NCBI RefSeq assembly: GCF_023195515.1
Contig: NZ_JALPKR020000002.1
Span: 930,001 to 994,000, forward strand
Source of the DNA: Variovorax sp. S12S4
Lineage (GTDB): Bacteria; Pseudomonadota; Gammaproteobacteria; Burkholderiales; Burkholderiaceae_C
DNA length: 64,000 bases
Direction of reading: 5' to 3'
Below are positions 26,059 to 38,991 of the stretch, piece by piece (position 1 is the stretch's first letter; each line of letters begins with the position of its first letter). The notes below the pieces were generated by a model, which was not told the origin of the DNA, ran no database searches, and was given only the letters and a program-made list of their open reading frames with translations. The translations under genes and the position numbers were made by a program.

Positions 26059-27006
26059 TCAGGCAGGCCGCGCGTCCTGCGAGGCCGACTCGAACGGCAC
26101 GATCTGCGAAATGAGCGTCGGGCCGTCGGCGAGCAGAAAGTCCTTGAAGGCTTGCGCCACCGGCGGCAGGCGCTTGGCGCGCCGGTGCACCACGTACCAG
26201 TTGAGCATCAGCGGAAAGCCCTGCACATCGAGCACGCGCAGGCTGCCCGCGCGGGTTTCCTGGCTGATGGTGTGGGCCGAGACAAAGCTCACGCCCATGC
26301 CCGCGATCACCGCCTGCTTGATGGTTTCGGTGCTGCGTATTTCCATGGCAATGTTGATGCCGCTCAGGTCGCCGCCAAAGCCCTCTTCCATCGAATGCCA
26401 GGTGTCCGAGGCCTTCTCGCGCACCACGAAGGGCTCGCGCATCAGCCGGTCCAGCGGGATTCTGGGCACGCCCACCAGTGGATGGTTGGGCGCCGCAACA
26501 ATCACGTAGGGGTGCGGCGCGAACGGCTGGTTGACCGTGTCCAGGTCGGTCGGGGGCCGCACCATGATCGCCAGGTCGGTCAGGTTCTCCGCAATGTGGG
26601 TCATGAGCCCTTCGCGGTTGTGCACCGTGAAATTGAGCGTCACGCCGCGGTGCCGGCTCGCAAACTCGACCAGAAGGCGCGGGAAGAAGTAGTCGCCCGC
26701 GCTGATCACGCCCACGTTGAGCTTGCCGCCCGAGACGCCGTTGAACTGCAGCATTGCGTTCTCGGCCGCCTCGAACTGCTGGATGATGGCGCGGCTGATC
26801 TGCAGCAGCTCGGTGCCCGCGGGGGTCAGGTAGATCTTCTTGCCGAACTGCTCGAAGAGCGCGTTGCCCGCATGTTCTTCTAGCTTTCGCACCTGCGTGG
26901 AAACGGCCGGCTGCGTGAGGTGCAGTTCTTCCGCGGCGCGCGAAAAGCTCAGCAGCCGCGCCACCGCTTCGAAGACTTTCAACTGGCGCAGGGTCGCGTG
27001 CTTCAT
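26059..27006 (-). CDS. LysR-family regulator, CbbR-like
   Basis: A 315-residue LTTR. The first residues, MKHATLRQLKVFEAVARLLSF, and RAAEELHLTQPAVSTQVRKLEE resemble CbbR-type regulators of carbon-fixation and C1/C2 metabolism. The effector domain has YFFPRLLVEFASRHRGVTL. It lies 71 bases downstream of the pyruvate kinase gene on the same strand, so it is probably part of that operon and controls it. The effector is unknown. Confidence 0.88.
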   Translation of the reverse strand: MKHATLRQLKVFEAVARLLSFSRAAEELHLTQPAVSTQVRKLEEHAGNALFEQFGKKIYLTPAGTELLQISRAIIQQFEAAENAMLQFNGVSGGKLNVGVISAGDYFFPRLLVEFASRHRGVTLNFTVHNREGLMTHIAENLTDLAIMVRPPTDLDTVNQPFAPHPYVIVAAPNHPLVGVPRIPLDRLMREPFVVREKASDTWHSMEEGFGGDLSGINIAMEIRSTETIKQAVIAGMGVSFVSAHTISQETRAGSLRVLDVQGFPLMLNWYVVHRRAKRLPPVAQAFKDFLLADGPTLISQIVPFESASQDARPA

Positions 27007-27077
27007 TCGGAAAAAGATGGCTGCTGCCGCAATCGGCCAGGCATCGTACTGCGCACCAGGCCGCTCTGGAGAAGGGC

Positions 27078-28505
<1,428 letters not shown>

Positions 28506-28557
28506 TTCATTGATCACAGCGCACACATGCTGCGCAAAATCGCCCAGCCCAGTGGTG

Positions 28558-29571
28558 CTAGCCGGCCATCTCTTGAAGACAAACCCGGCCGCGCTGCTCT
28601 TCCATGGTACGCGCCAGCAATTTGACGAGCGCATACACGGTGTCGATGTGCGGCGTGGGGGTTTCGGTAAGCCGAGCCAGTTCGACCACGGCGCCCACCA
28701 GCGCATCGATCTCGGGCGCGCGCCCTGCCTCGACGTCCTGCAGCATCGATGTCTTGTGCTTGCCCACCTTCTCGGCACCGGCAATGCGCTTGTCGAGCGT
28801 CACGCGAAACTCGATGTCCAGCTTATGGGCCACGGCCTGCGCCTCCTGCATCATCGCGGCGGCCAGTTCGCGCGACGGCGGGTACTGGCAGATGTCGACC
28901 AGCGTGGAGTGCGAAAGGCTGCTGATCGGATTGAAGGTCAGGTTGCCCCAGAGCTTCAGCCAGATTTCAGAGCGGATGTTGTCGAGCACCGGCGCCTTGA
29001 AGCCGGCCGCGGTGAGGCAGGCCGAAACGCGGCTGACGCGCTCGCTCGAAGAGCCGTCGAGTTCGCCGACAGGAAAGCGGTCGCCTTCGATGTGCTTCAC
29101 CACGCCCGGCGCAATCAGCTCCGACGCCGGGTACACCACGCAGCCGATGACGCGCTCGGCGGGAATCTTTGCGGCCACCACGCCCGTGGGGTCGACACTG
29201 CGCACGGGCGTGCCCGCCAATGCCCCGCCATGGTTGTGGAAGTACCAGAAGGGAATGCCGTTCTGCATCGTGACCACGACGGTCTCGGGTCCGAAGAGCT
29301 TGGGAACGTCGTTCGCCACGGCCTCGACCTGGTGCGCCTTCATCGCCAGGATGACGATGTCCTGCGGACCCGCCTGGTCGTAGCGGTCTGTCGCTTTTGC
29401 ATTCAGCGCCACCTGCTCGGTGCCATCGGCCCCGATGAGCTTGAAGCCGTTGGTGGCAATGGCGTCGAGATTCTTTCCGCGCACGATGAACGTCACGTCC
29501 TCGCCGGCCAGGGCGAGCTTGGCGCCCACCAGGCCGCCGATGGCGCCCGCTCCGATGACTGCTATCTTCAT
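28558..29571 (-). CDS. Ketopantoate reductase-like NADP-dependent dehydrogenase (ApbA/PanE family)
   Basis: A 337-residue oxidoreductase. The N-terminal Rossmann motif is GAGAIGG (residues 7-13), followed by a MKAHQVEAVANDV segment, the mid-domain NGIPFWYFHNH, and a C-terminal catalytic domain with KLWGNLTFNPISSL. The family reduces ketopantoate to pantoate, but many members act on other 2-ketoacids. Position in a CoA-ligase/pyruvate-kinase cluster suggests a catabolic rather than a pantothenate role; this is an inference. The start ATG is at 29571, and the FAH-family gene ends 41 bases upstream. Confidence 0.88.
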   Translation of the reverse strand: MKIAVIGAGAIGGLVGAKLALAGEDVTFIVRGKNLDAIATNGFKLIGADGTEQVALNAKATDRYDQAGPQDIVILAMKAHQVEAVANDVPKLFGPETVVVTMQNGIPFWYFHNHGGALAGTPVRSVDPTGVVAAKIPAERVIGCVVYPASELIAPGVVKHIEGDRFPVGELDGSSSERVSRVSACLTAAGFKAPVLDNIRSEIWLKLWGNLTFNPISSLSHSTLVDICQYPPSRELAAAMMQEAQAVAHKLDIEFRVTLDKRIAGAEKVGKHKTSMLQDVEAGRAPEIDALVGAVVELARLTETPTPHIDTVYALVKLLARTMEEQRGRVCLQEMAG

Positions 29572-29612
29572 GTCGATCCCCAAGTTGTTGATTCTTTGTG
29601 CGCGGGCAGGCA

Positions 29613-30402
29613 TCAGCCGAAGCGGTTGCCGAGCCTGCCGATGCCGCCGATCTCCACCTCGACAAGGCTGCCGGGCTTCATCGAACCAACGCCGATGGAA
29701 GTGCCGCACAGGATCACGTCGCCGGGGTACAGCGTCATGTCGAGGGAGATCAGGCTCACGAGTTGCTGGACCGAAAAGCGCATATCGCTGATCGGATAGT
29801 TCTGGCGCACCTCGCCGTTGAGCAGCGTGGTCACTGTCAGCGTGGCGGGGTCGAGGCCGGTGGCCACCACCGGACCCATCGGGCAGAAGGTGTCGAAGCC
29901 TTTGGCCCGCACCCACTGCGCGAAGGAAGCGTCGCGGTTCAGTATGTCGGCCACCGTCACGTCGTTGGCGCAGGTGTAGCCGAACACATGGCTGAGCGCT
30001 TCGGCCTCGGGCACTGCGGTGCAGGTCTTGCCGATGACGATGCCGAGCTCGCCCTCGAACACGACCTTGCCGTCGCACAGGGGCTTGCGAATGTCCGCGC
30101 CGGGCGAGAGATAGGAGTTGGGCGACTTCAGCAGGTAGAGCGGCTCCGCAGGCACCGGCAGCTGGAGCTTTTCGCCGAGTGCGTGAAAGTTGTTCCACAG
30201 CGCGATGACCTTGGTCGGCTCGGTGGGCGTGAGCAGCCGCACGCCCGAGAGCACGAACACGCGGCCGGTGGGCTCGGGGCGGTCGAACATGTTGCCGCGG
30301 TGCTCGTGCACGGTGTCGCCGTCGAGCGTGCCGAAGCCGGTTTCACCGCCGTGCTCGAAACGGACCCATCGCTGTTGCTGTTGTGCTTGCTTGCTGCTGC
30401 AT
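29613..30402 (-). CDS. Fumarylacetoacetate hydrolase-family protein, frameshifted at its start by a 4-bp duplication
   Basis: About 250 residues of the FAH family (2-hydroxyhepta-2,4-diene-1,7-dioate isomerase or acylpyruvase type). It has the metal-ligand motif VVFEGELGIVIG, EALSHVFGYTCANDVT, WVRAKGFDTFCPMGPVV and the C-terminal PGDVILCGTSIGVGSM. The only good start is ATG 30402 with AAGGAAGG in front, but it is one base out of frame with the body. Removing one copy of the duplicated AAGC (30385-30392) gives MQQQAQQQQRWVRFEHGG and a 261-residue protein. No other start codon is available upstream of the family core. Confidence 0.7.
30385..30392 (-). repeat. AAGC tetranucleotide duplication shifting the frame of the FAH-family gene
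   Basis: Two copies of GCTT (plus strand) in the CAG/CAA-rich start of the gene. With one copy the start ATG is in frame with the enzyme body; with two it is out of frame and stops after 18 codons. Confidence 0.75.
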
Positions 30403-30445
30403 GTCGTGCCTTCCTTGGTTTCTGTTGGAGTGGTTTTTGCAGGGC

Positions 30446-31345
30446 TCAGTCGAAAGGCAGGTAGTCGGGAACCACGAGCGACGCGAGCAGCTTTCCCATC
30501 TCGGCGGGGTTGTCGGTCACGTGAATGCCGCACTCCTTCATGACCGCGAGCTTTTCCTGCGCGGTGCCCTTGCCACCGGAGACGATGGCGCCCGCATGGC
30601 CCATGCGCTTGCCGGGCGGTGCGCTCGCACCGGCAATGAAGCCGACCACGGGCTTTTGCATGTGGTCCTTGATCCAGCGCGCGCAGATCTCTTCGTCGTT
30701 GCCGCCGATTTCTCCGACCATGATCACGGCGTCGGTGCGAGGGTCGTCGTTGAACATCTTCAGCACGTCGACGTGCCGCAGCCCGCCGACCGGATCGCCG
30801 CCAATGCCGACGACGGTCGATTGCCCGATGCCAAAGCTCGCAAGCTGGCTCGCGGCCTCGTAGGTGAGCGTGCCCGAGCGCGACACCACGCCGATGCGGC
30901 CCTTCTGGTGAATGTGGCCGGGCATGATCCCGATCTTGATTTCGTCGGGCGTGATGAGGCCTGGGCAATTGGGTCCGAGCAGCAGGGTCTTGCTACCCTC
31001 CATGCGGTGCCGTGTGCGGATCATGTCGCGCACCGGAATGCCTTCGGTAATGCACACGACGAGGTCGAGGCCGGCATCGACAGCCTCGTCGATGGCGGCA
31101 GCCGCGAAGGGTGGTGGCACATAGATGACCGACACGGTGGCACCGGTCTCGGCCTTGGCTTCTTTCACTGTGCCGAAGACCGGGATGCCGTCGAATGACT
31201 TGCCTGCCTTGTTGGGGTTGACTCCGGCGACGAAGCACTTCTGGCCGTGGCCGTAGTCGCGGCACATGGCGGTGTGGAACTGTCCTGTCTTGCCGGTGAT
31301 ACCTTGGGTGATCACGCGGGTGTGCTTGTTGATCAGGATCGACAT
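30446..31345 (-). CDS. Succinyl/malate-CoA ligase alpha subunit (SucD/MtkB-like)
   Basis: A 299-residue alpha subunit of an ADP-forming acyl-CoA ligase. It has the start [20 protein letters not shown], a CoA-binding Rossmann domain, the [10 protein letters not shown] segment and the phosphohistidine loop [10 protein letters not shown] (His near residue 250). It forms a phosphoenzyme that passes phosphate to or from ADP. It pairs with the SucC-like gene 106 bases upstream. This pair is separate from a TCA-cycle operon (no sucAB or mdh near), so malate or another dicarboxylate is a likely substrate. Confidence 0.88.
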   Translation of the reverse strand: MSILINKHTRVITQGITGKTGQFHTAMCRDYGHGQKCFVAGVNPNKAGKSFDGIPVFGTVKEAKAETGATVSVIYVPPPFAAAAIDEAVDAGLDLVVCITEGIPVRDMIRTRHRMEGSKTLLLGPNCPGLITPDEIKIGIMPGHIHQKGRIGVVSRSGTLTYEAASQLASFGIGQSTVVGIGGDPVGGLRHVDVLKMFNDDPRTDAVIMVGEIGGNDEEICARWIKDHMQKPVVGFIAGASAPPGKRMGHAGAIVSGGKGTAQEKLAVMKECGIHVTDNPAEMGKLLASLVVPDYLPFD

Positions 31346-31451
31346 GTCTCAGCTCTCCGTCTCTTGTTCTTGGCGCTGCTGTTCTTTGGCGCTGCCGTCT
31401 TTGGTGCTGCTATTCAGGGCGGGTGCACAGCCGATCAACGACCGCCGTTCA

Positions 31452-32765
<1,314 letters not shown>

Positions 32766-32772
32766 GGCAATT

Positions 32773-33102
32773 TCAGGCGCCGAGTTCGGCGCCGCGGCTT
32801 TCGGCCCAATTGAAATAGCGCTTTTTCATGGCGCCGGCTTCGAGCTCCCGCTTTTGATGCTCTTCCTTCTTCTGCTCGATCACTTCAGCCAGAAATTTGG
32901 CGTCGTAGGCGCGCAAAAGATGCGGCTGGTGGTCGGCCAGGTAATTGCACACGCGCTCGATGCCGTCCTGGCTCTGGCGCAGCAGCTGGCAGTAGATTTC
33001 GCGATCCCAATGCCAGCGGAAACCCAACTCATAGAACGCTGCGTTGTAGGCATTGCGCTCCGTTTCACTGCTCCAATATTGAACCGGCAAATCATCGATC
33101 AT
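32773..33102 (-). CDS. 109-residue protein of unknown family, first gene of the CoA-ligase cluster
   Basis: Starts [20 protein letters not shown], with GGAG 7 bases before the ATG. It is rich in aromatic and charged residues ([13 protein letters not shown]) and ends in a Lys/Glu helix ([16 protein letters not shown]). No signal peptide or membrane segment is seen. I do not recognise it. Placement seven bases before the SucC-like gene suggests a subunit or stability partner of that ligase. Confidence 0.75.
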   Translation of the reverse strand: MIDDLPVQYWSSETERNAYNAAFYELGFRWHWDREIYCQLLRQSQDGIERVCNYLADHQPHLLRAYDAKFLAEVIEQKKEEHQKRELEAGAMKKRYFNWAESRGAELGA

Positions 33103-33187
33103 GAAATTTCTCCTAGAAATTGAACGCCGTGCGGCAAATGTTTTGCGTGTCGGCATGATCAAAATGTAGATTCGATGATCGATAAAT

Positions 33188-33202
33188 AATAGTTAAACTA
33201 TT
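33188..33202. promoter_or_regulatory. AT-rich operator-like inverted repeat upstream of the CoA-ligase cluster
   Basis: AATAGT-TAA-ACTATT is a perfect 6-bp inverted repeat with a 3-base centre, 86 bases before the start of the 109-residue gene. The surrounding 33150-33240 is strongly AT-rich and is the obvious promoter region of that cluster. Confidence 0.45.
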
Positions 33203-33254
33203 TTATTGAATACATTCGCGATAAGTTATACATAAATGGCCGTGAATTCCCGAA

Positions 33255-33274
33255 GCGGGTGAATTCGCACCCGC
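33255..33274 (-). terminator. Hairpin after the frc2 gene
   Basis: GCGGGTG-N6-CACCCGC (7-bp stem) lies 43 bases beyond the frc2 stop. No T-run follows, so it may be a processed 3' end or weak terminator separating the oxalate operon from the CoA-ligase cluster. Confidence 0.35.
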
Positions 33275-33316
33275 AATTCTTCCGGCCTTCAAAGACAGCG
33301 TTTCTTCAGCTCAAGC

Positions 33317-34564
33317 TTAGATCACGCCCTCGGCGCGCAGCGCCGCAACGTCGCCCGCCGTATAGCCGAGCTGCGTCAGCACTTCTTCGGTGTGCTCGCC
33401 GAGAAGCGGCGAGCGCGTCACTTCGGTCGGGCTGTCGGACATCTTGATCGGGTTGCCCACCGTCAGGTACTTGCCGCGGGTGGGGTGGTCCACCTCGACG
33501 ATGGTGCCGGTCTCGCGCAGCGACTCGTCGGCGGCGATTTCCTTCATCGAAAGAATCGGCCCGCACGGAATGTCGTACTGGTTGAGGATGTCCATGGCCT
33601 CGAACTTGGTCTTGGTCATGGTCCATTGCTCGATGCGCGCGAAGATCGGCTTCAGGTGCAGCAGGCGCGCCGCCGGCGTGGCATAGGCCTCGTCGGTAAT
33701 CCAGCCTTCTTCGCCGATGACCTTGCACACAGCCGGCCACACCGCACCCTGAGTGATGAAGTAGATGTACGCGTTGGGGTCGGTTTCCCAGCCCTTGCAC
33801 TTGAGAATGGAGCCCGGCTGGCCGCCGCCCGATGCATTGCCCGCGCGCGGCACCGCGTCGCCAAACTTGCCGTCGGGGTACTGCGGGTACTCGTGCATGG
33901 TGCCGGTGCGCTCCAGCCGCTGCTGGTCGCGCATCTTCACGCGGCAGAGGTTCAGCACCGCGTCCTGCATGGGCGCGAGCACCTGCTGGCCGCGGCCCGT
34001 GTTGTTGCGCTGATAGAGCGCCGCCACGATGCCCAGCGCCAGGTGCAGGCCGGTGCCGCTGTCGCCGATCTGCGCGCCCGTGACCACCGGCGGTCCGTCT
34101 TCGAAGCCCGTGGTCGACGCCGCGCCGCCCGCGCACTGCGCCACGTTCTCGTACACCTTGCAGTGCTCGTACTTGCCGGGGCCGAAGCCCTTGACCGAGG
34201 CCACGATCATGCGCGGGTTCAGCTCCTGGATGTGGGCCCAGGTAATGCCCATGCGGTCGAGCGCGCCGGGTGCGAAGTTTTCCACCAGCACGTCGCACGT
34301 CTTGATCAGCGAGTCGAGCACCTGCTTGCCCTTGGGCTTCTTGGTGTCCAGCGTGATCGAGCGCTTGTTGTGGTTCAGCATCGTGAAGTAGAGGCTGTCC
34401 ACACCGGGAATGTCGCGCAGCTGTGCGCGCGTTGCGTCGCCTTCGCCGGCGCGCTCCACCTTGATCACGTCGGCGCCGAACCACGCCAGCAGCTGGGTGC
34501 AGGTGGGGCCAGACTGGACATGGGTGAAGTCGAGAATGCGAACGCCCTCAAGTGCCTTGCTCAT
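33317..34564 (-). CDS. Formyl-CoA:oxalate CoA-transferase-like protein (second copy)
   Basis: A 415-residue class III CoA-transferase. The presumed catalytic Asp is D168 in [12 protein letters not shown]. The N-terminal [21 protein letters not shown] block is typical of Frc. The glycine loop reads NASGGGQPG, where the neighbouring Frc has NAGGGGQPG, so one loop Gly is Ser. This suggests different donor or acceptor preference, as in YfdE-type acetyl-CoA:oxalate transferases; that is an inference. The start overlaps the PAS gene stop (TGATG). Confidence 0.88.
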   Translation of the reverse strand: MSKALEGVRILDFTHVQSGPTCTQLLAWFGADVIKVERAGEGDATRAQLRDIPGVDSLYFTMLNHNKRSITLDTKKPKGKQVLDSLIKTCDVLVENFAPGALDRMGITWAHIQELNPRMIVASVKGFGPGKYEHCKVYENVAQCAGGAASTTGFEDGPPVVTGAQIGDSGTGLHLALGIVAALYQRNNTGRGQQVLAPMQDAVLNLCRVKMRDQQRLERTGTMHEYPQYPDGKFGDAVPRAGNASGGGQPGSILKCKGWETDPNAYIYFITQGAVWPAVCKVIGEEGWITDEAYATPAARLLHLKPIFARIEQWTMTKTKFEAMDILNQYDIPCGPILSMKEIAADESLRETGTIVEVDHPTRGKYLTVGNPIKMSDSPTEVTRSPLLGEHTEEVLTQLGYTAGDVAALRAEGVI

Positions 34565-35001
34565 CAGCTGTCTCCTTTGATCGTGGTCTCTGCTTCTTGC
34601 AGTCGAGCGCGCAATTTACGCTCTTCGGCAAAGCGGGCGGTTTCGTCTCGCACGATGGCAACGATGCCCGTGACCTCGCGATCCTCCGAGAACAGCATCG
34701 ACACCGTGAAGGCGATCGACAGCGTGTGCCCGTCCTTGTGCAGCGCGGGGACGCGCAGCAGGTCGGCTCCGTACTTGGTGATGCCGGTTTCCATGGTCTT
34801 GTGGTAACCGTCCCAGTGGCGCTGGCGCTGCCGCTGGGGAATGATCATGTCGAGCGACTGGCCCAGTGCCTCGGCTTCGGTAAAGCCGAAGATCCGCTCG
34901 GCGGCGCGGTTCCAGAGCGTGATCGCTCCTTTCGCATCGCACACCATGATCGCGTCGCCGGCGCCTTCGACGAGCTGCTTGAAATCAACGTTCGCTTGCA
35001 T
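34564..35001 (-). CDS. Stand-alone PAS-domain protein of the oxalate operon
   Basis: A 145-residue single PAS domain (S-box): [34 protein letters not shown] and [13 protein letters not shown], followed by a short helix [13 protein letters not shown]. There is no output domain, so it is probably a small sensor or partner protein. Its ligand is unknown. It lies between the two CoA-transferase genes, 70 bases after frc, and overlaps frc2 by one base (TGATG). A role in sensing an oxalate-pathway compound is only a suggestion from its position. Confidence 0.85.
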   Translation of the reverse strand: MQANVDFKQLVEGAGDAIMVCDAKGAITLWNRAAERIFGFTEAEALGQSLDMIIPQRQRQRHWDGYHKTMETGITKYGADLLRVPALHKDGHTLSIAFTVSMLFSEDREVTGIVAIVRDETARFAEERKLRARLQEAETTIKGDS

Positions 35002-35071
35002 GTTTACCTCTGGCGCTTCAATGTCGATTCCCGGCTCCGCCCGCCGTGGGAGCGGCGAAGCCGGGGAGCCG

Positions 35072-36349
35072 CTACACGGCTTTTGCTTCCTTCAGGTTGG
35101 CGATCTGTTCCTTGGTGTAGCCCAGTTCGGCCAGCACTTCGTCAGTGTGCTCGCCCAAGAGCGGCGAGGCGGTGACCTCGGGCTTGAGGTCCGAGAACTT
35201 GATCGGGCTGCCGATGGTCCAGTAGCTGCCGCGCTCCTTGTGCGGCACTTCGACGATGGAGCCGCTCTTGCGCAGCGACTCGTCGTGCAGCAGTTCCTTC
35301 ATCGACAGCACCGGGGCGCAAGGAATATCGTGCTTGCGGAAGATGTCCACAGCCTCGAACTTGGTCTTGTCCTTGATGAAGTCCTCGATGGTTGCGAAGA
35401 TCTGGTCGATGTGCGGCTGACGGGCCTTAGGGGTCATGTAGTCCGGGTCGGTCTTCCATTCGGGCTTGCCGAGCGCGTCGCAGATCGGGTCCCAGGCATG
35501 GCCCTGCACCGTGAAGTAGATGTAGGCGTTGGGGTCGGTCTGCCAGCCCTTGCACTTCAAGATCCAGCCCGGCTGGCCGCCGCCGCCGGCATTGCCGCCG
35601 CGCGGCACCACCTTGTCCTTGAAGGCGTCCATCTCGTGCGGGTACTGGGGGTATTCCTCCAGGTAGCCCACGCTGTCCAGGCGCTGCTGGTCGCGCATCT
35701 TCACGCGGCACAGGTTGAGCACGGCGTCCTGCATCGAGCAGGCCACCTTCTGGCCCTTGCCCGTTTGCTGGCGGCCGATGATGGCCGTCAGGATGCCGAT
35801 GGCCAGGTGCATGCCGGTGTTGGAGTCGCCCAACGCCGCCGCCGAAATGGTGGGCACCGAGTTTTCGCCCTTCCACCAGCCGGTGGTGGAGGCGGCGCCG
35901 CCGGCGCACTGCGCCACGTTCTCGTACACCTTCAGGTCTTCGTAGTGGTGGCCGTCGCTGAAGCCCTTGACCGAGGCGACGATCATCTTGGGGTTCAGTT
36001 CCTGGATGCGCGTCCAGGTAAAGCCCATGCGGTCGAGCGCGCCGGGGCCGAAGTTTTCCACCAGCACATCGGATTCGCGGATCAGCTTTTCCAGCACCGC
36101 CTTGCCTTCGGGCTTCTTGGTGTCCAGCGTGATCGAGCGCTTGTTGCTGTTGAGCATGGTGAAGTACAGCGCGTCGACATTCGGGATGTCACGCAGCTGG
36201 CTGCGCGTGACGTCGCCGGCGCCCGGGCGCTCGACCTTGATCACGTCGGCGCCGAACCAGGCCAGCATCTGCGTGCATGCCGGACCGGCTTGCACGTGCG
36301 TGAAGTCGATGATCTTGATGCCGTTGAGGGGTTTGTTGTTGCTGCTCAT
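35072..36349 (-). CDS. frc: Formyl-CoA:oxalate CoA-transferase
   Basis: Moves CoA from formyl-CoA to oxalate, giving oxalyl-CoA and formate. It has 425 residues, the usual size. Catalytic Asp D175 in [11 protein letters not shown], the tetraglycine loop [11 protein letters not shown], and the N-terminal [20 protein letters not shown] are all as in the Oxalobacter and E. coli (YfdW) enzymes. It is 30 bases downstream of the oxalyl-CoA decarboxylase gene and forms the pathway pair with it. Confidence 0.95.
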   Translation of the reverse strand: MSSNNKPLNGIKIIDFTHVQAGPACTQMLAWFGADVIKVERPGAGDVTRSQLRDIPNVDALYFTMLNSNKRSITLDTKKPEGKAVLEKLIRESDVLVENFGPGALDRMGFTWTRIQELNPKMIVASVKGFSDGHHYEDLKVYENVAQCAGGAASTTGWWKGENSVPTISAAALGDSNTGMHLAIGILTAIIGRQQTGKGQKVACSMQDAVLNLCRVKMRDQQRLDSVGYLEEYPQYPHEMDAFKDKVVPRGGNAGGGGQPGWILKCKGWQTDPNAYIYFTVQGHAWDPICDALGKPEWKTDPDYMTPKARQPHIDQIFATIEDFIKDKTKFEAVDIFRKHDIPCAPVLSMKELLHDESLRKSGSIVEVPHKERGSYWTIGSPIKFSDLKPEVTASPLLGEHTDEVLAELGYTKEQIANLKEAKAV

Positions 36350-36379
36350 TGCTGCGATCTCCTGGTTGAATGGAACGGA

Positions 36380-38200
36380 TTACTTCTTCTTGGCCGTGGC
36401 CGGATTGAGGCTGGTGATGCGGCCGCTCTCGGTGCCGGCGGTCTCGTCGATCACGGCGTTGATGAGCGTGGGGCGGCGGGAAGCCACGGCTTCGGCCAGC
36501 GCCTTCTGCAGTTCGTCCGCGGTGGTGGCGTTGACCCCCACGCCGCCGAAGGCTTCCATCAGCTTGTCGTACCGCGCGTTCTTCACGAACACGGTGGGCG
36601 CCACGTCGGGCGTACCGCTCGGGTTGACGTCGGTGCCGCGGTAGACACCGTTGTTGTTGAACACGACGATGCAGATCGGCAGGTTGTAGCGGCAGATGGT
36701 TTCCACCTCCATGCCGCTGAAGCCGAAGGCGCTATCGCCTTCGATGGCAATCACCGGCTTGTCGGTGACCACCGCGGCCGCCACGGCAAAGCCCATGCCG
36801 ATGCCCATGATTCCCCACGTGCCCACGTCCAGGCGCTTGCGCGGCTCGTACATGTCGACGATGCTGCGCGCGAAGTCGAGCGTGTTGGCGCCCTCGTTCA
36901 CCACAATGGCGTCGGGCCGGGCCTTCACCTGGTCGCGAATCACGCTCAGCGCGCTGTGGAAGTTCATCGGCGAGGGCCGCGCGGCCAGCGTCACGGCCAT
37001 CTTCGACAGGTTCTTGTCCTTGCGCTCGGCAATGGCGCCGGTCCATTCGGCCGGCGGCTTGGCCCACTTGGCATCGACACCAGCAAGCAGCGCCGCCACG
37101 CAGGAGCCGATGTCGCCGATTACCGGCGCGGCAATGGCCACGTTGCTGTCGATCTCGGTCGGTGCGATGTCGATCTGGATGAACTGCTTGGCGCCCTTCT
37201 CCTGGCCCCAGGTCTTGCCCTTGCCGTGCGACAGCAGCCAGTTGAGGCGCGCGCCCACCAGCATCACCACGTCGGCTTCTTGCAGCACATAGGAGCGCGC
37301 CGCCGCGGCCGATTGCGCATGCGTGTCGGGCAACAGGCCCTTGGCCATCGACATCGGCAGGTAGGGAATGCCGGTCTTCTCGATCAGCGCGCGGATATCG
37401 GCATCGGCCTGTGCGTAGGCGGCACCCTTGCCGAGCAGGATCAGCGGCTTCTTGGCGCCCTTGAGCAGGTCGAGCGCGCGCTGCACCGCATCGGGCGCCG
37501 GAATCTGGCGCGGGGCCGGATCGACCACCTTGATGAGCGACCTGCGACCGGCCTCGGCGTCCATGGTCTGCGCAAACAGCTTGGCCGGCAGGTCGAGGTA
37601 CACGCCGCCGGGGCGGCCCGACACCGCCGAGCGGATGGCCCGTGCAATGCCCACGCCGATGTCTTCGGCGTGCAGCACGCGGAACGCGGCCTTGCACAGC
37701 GGCTTGGCGATGGCCAGCTGGTCCATCTCTTCGTAGTCGCCTTGCTGCAGGTCGACGATCTCGCGCTCGCTCGAGCCGCTGATGAGAATCATCGGGAAGC
37801 AATTGGTGGTGGCGTTGGCCAGCGCCGTCAGGCCGTTCAGGAAGCCCGGCGCGGACACCGTGAGGCAGATGCCCGGCTTTTGCGTGAGAAAGCCCGCAGC
37901 CGCCGCGGCATTGCCCGCATGCTGCTCGTGGCGGAACGAGATGACGCGCAGGCCTTCTGCCTGGGCCATGCGCGTCAGGTCGGTGATCGGGATGCCCGGC
38001 AAGCCGAAGATCGTGTCGATATCGTTCAGCTTCAGCGCATCGATGACCAGGTGGAAGCCGTCGATCGTGTTGTCGTGCGCCTCTTCCGGCGGTTGCTTGA
38101 GTGCGAGCACGACCGCGTCGCCTTCGGCAGCCTTGTTCTTTGGCTTGAGGGCGTCGTCGAGGGTCGTGGATGCCTCTTTATCCGTTCTTACTGAAGACAT
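36380..38200 (-). CDS. oxc: Oxalyl-CoA decarboxylase
   Basis: Thiamine-diphosphate enzyme that converts oxalyl-CoA to formyl-CoA and CO2. It has 606 residues, about 40 longer at the N terminus than typical (about 565). The catalytic Glu (E92) is in [12 protein letters not shown]. The ThDP motif spans [13 protein letters not shown] to NNNGVYRG. A Lys/Ala-rich tail ends the protein. It is the first gene of the operon oxc-frc-PAS-frc2. The promoter palindrome at 38274-38289 lies 74 bases upstream. Confidence 0.95.
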   Translation of the reverse strand: MSSVRTDKEASTTLDDALKPKNKAAEGDAVVLALKQPPEEAHDNTIDGFHLVIDALKLNDIDTIFGLPGIPITDLTRMAQAEGLRVISFRHEQHAGNAAAAAGFLTQKPGICLTVSAPGFLNGLTALANATTNCFPMILISGSSEREIVDLQQGDYEEMDQLAIAKPLCKAAFRVLHAEDIGVGIARAIRSAVSGRPGGVYLDLPAKLFAQTMDAEAGRRSLIKVVDPAPRQIPAPDAVQRALDLLKGAKKPLILLGKGAAYAQADADIRALIEKTGIPYLPMSMAKGLLPDTHAQSAAAARSYVLQEADVVMLVGARLNWLLSHGKGKTWGQEKGAKQFIQIDIAPTEIDSNVAIAAPVIGDIGSCVAALLAGVDAKWAKPPAEWTGAIAERKDKNLSKMAVTLAARPSPMNFHSALSVIRDQVKARPDAIVVNEGANTLDFARSIVDMYEPRKRLDVGTWGIMGIGMGFAVAAAVVTDKPVIAIEGDSAFGFSGMEVETICRYNLPICIVVFNNNGVYRGTDVNPSGTPDVAPTVFVKNARYDKLMEAFGGVGVNATTADELQKALAEAVASRRPTLINAVIDETAGTESGRITSLNPATAKKK

Positions 38201-38273
38201 GTCTCTCCTTCTTGCTTGGGTGAATGGCCGAGGCCCGAGCCGGGACTATGATTCGGGGGCATGTCTTTCGGGC

Positions 38274-38289
38274 GTTGACCTCGGTCAAC
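38274..38289. promoter_or_regulatory. FNR-type palindrome in the oxc / regulator gap
   Basis: GTTGACC-TC-GGTCAAC, a 7-bp perfect inverted repeat 74 bases before oxc and 68 bases before the divergent Crp/Fnr gene. The core TTGACC-N2-GGTCAA recurs at 43160-43173. Confidence 0.7.
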
Positions 38290-38357
38290 TTTCCGGAAAA
38301 CGGCACCAGCCAGATGAACCAGAAGTTGTTGTTGCGAATTCGAGCAAGACGGGCCCC

Positions 38358-38966
38358 ATGACTTTGTTGGAAAACCATCCGGAGAAAAACATCATTCGCG
38401 CGCAGCTCCGGCAGAACATCCTTCTCAAGGACCTGAGCGAGAGCGAACGCGCCGAGCTGGAAACCCATCTCGTCATCGTGGACGGCAACAAGGGCGACTT
38501 TCTGCTGCACCAGGGCGTGCGCGAGATGGAGCAGTACTTCATCCTCGACGGCATCCTCAAGCGGGTGGTGAGCAACCCCGAGGGCAAGGAAATGATCCTG
38601 CGCTTTGCCGACGCGCACGACATGGAAACCAGCTACGCGGCCCTGCGGCTGGGCACGCCCACGCCCTACGGCATCGTGTGCGTCACCAAGGCCCGGGTGG
38701 CCAGCCTGCCGCTGAAGGAGTGGATCGCGTTCCTGAACCGCCACCCTGAAACGAAAGAGCTGTTCGAGTACTGCGTGATGCGCGGCATGAGCGAAATCAT
38801 GGCGCACACCATCACGCTGCATCTGCTCGATGCACCCGGGCGCGTGCACCGATTCATGCGCAAGCACCCCGAGTTGGAAGACCGCATTCCCAGCAAGGAG
38901 CTTGCGTCGTATCTCAACCTCTCCGCAGAAACCCTTAGCCGCCTGCGCAAGCGCGGAAAGATCTAG
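38358..38966 (+). CDS. Crp/Fnr-family transcription regulator of the oxalate genes
   Basis: A 202-residue cAMP-receptor-like protein: N-terminal cyclic-nucleotide-like barrel (about 35-120), dimer helix, and C-terminal helix-turn-helix IPSKELASYLNLSAETLSRLRKRG. The recognition helix shows the E-x-x-S-R pattern of FNR, which reads TTGA half-sites; the palindrome upstream has them. The N-terminal iron-sulphur cysteines of FNR are absent, so it is not a simple oxygen sensor. It lies divergently from oxc. Confidence 0.88.
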   Translation: MTLLENHPEKNIIRAQLRQNILLKDLSESERAELETHLVIVDGNKGDFLLHQGVREMEQYFILDGILKRVVSNPEGKEMILRFADAHDMETSYAALRLGTPTPYGIVCVTKARVASLPLKEWIAFLNRHPETKELFEYCVMRGMSEIMAHTITLHLLDAPGRVHRFMRKHPELEDRIPSKELASYLNLSAETLSRLRKRGKI

Positions 38967-38991
38967 GCAGTCGCCCAGTCGCGCGCGGAAT

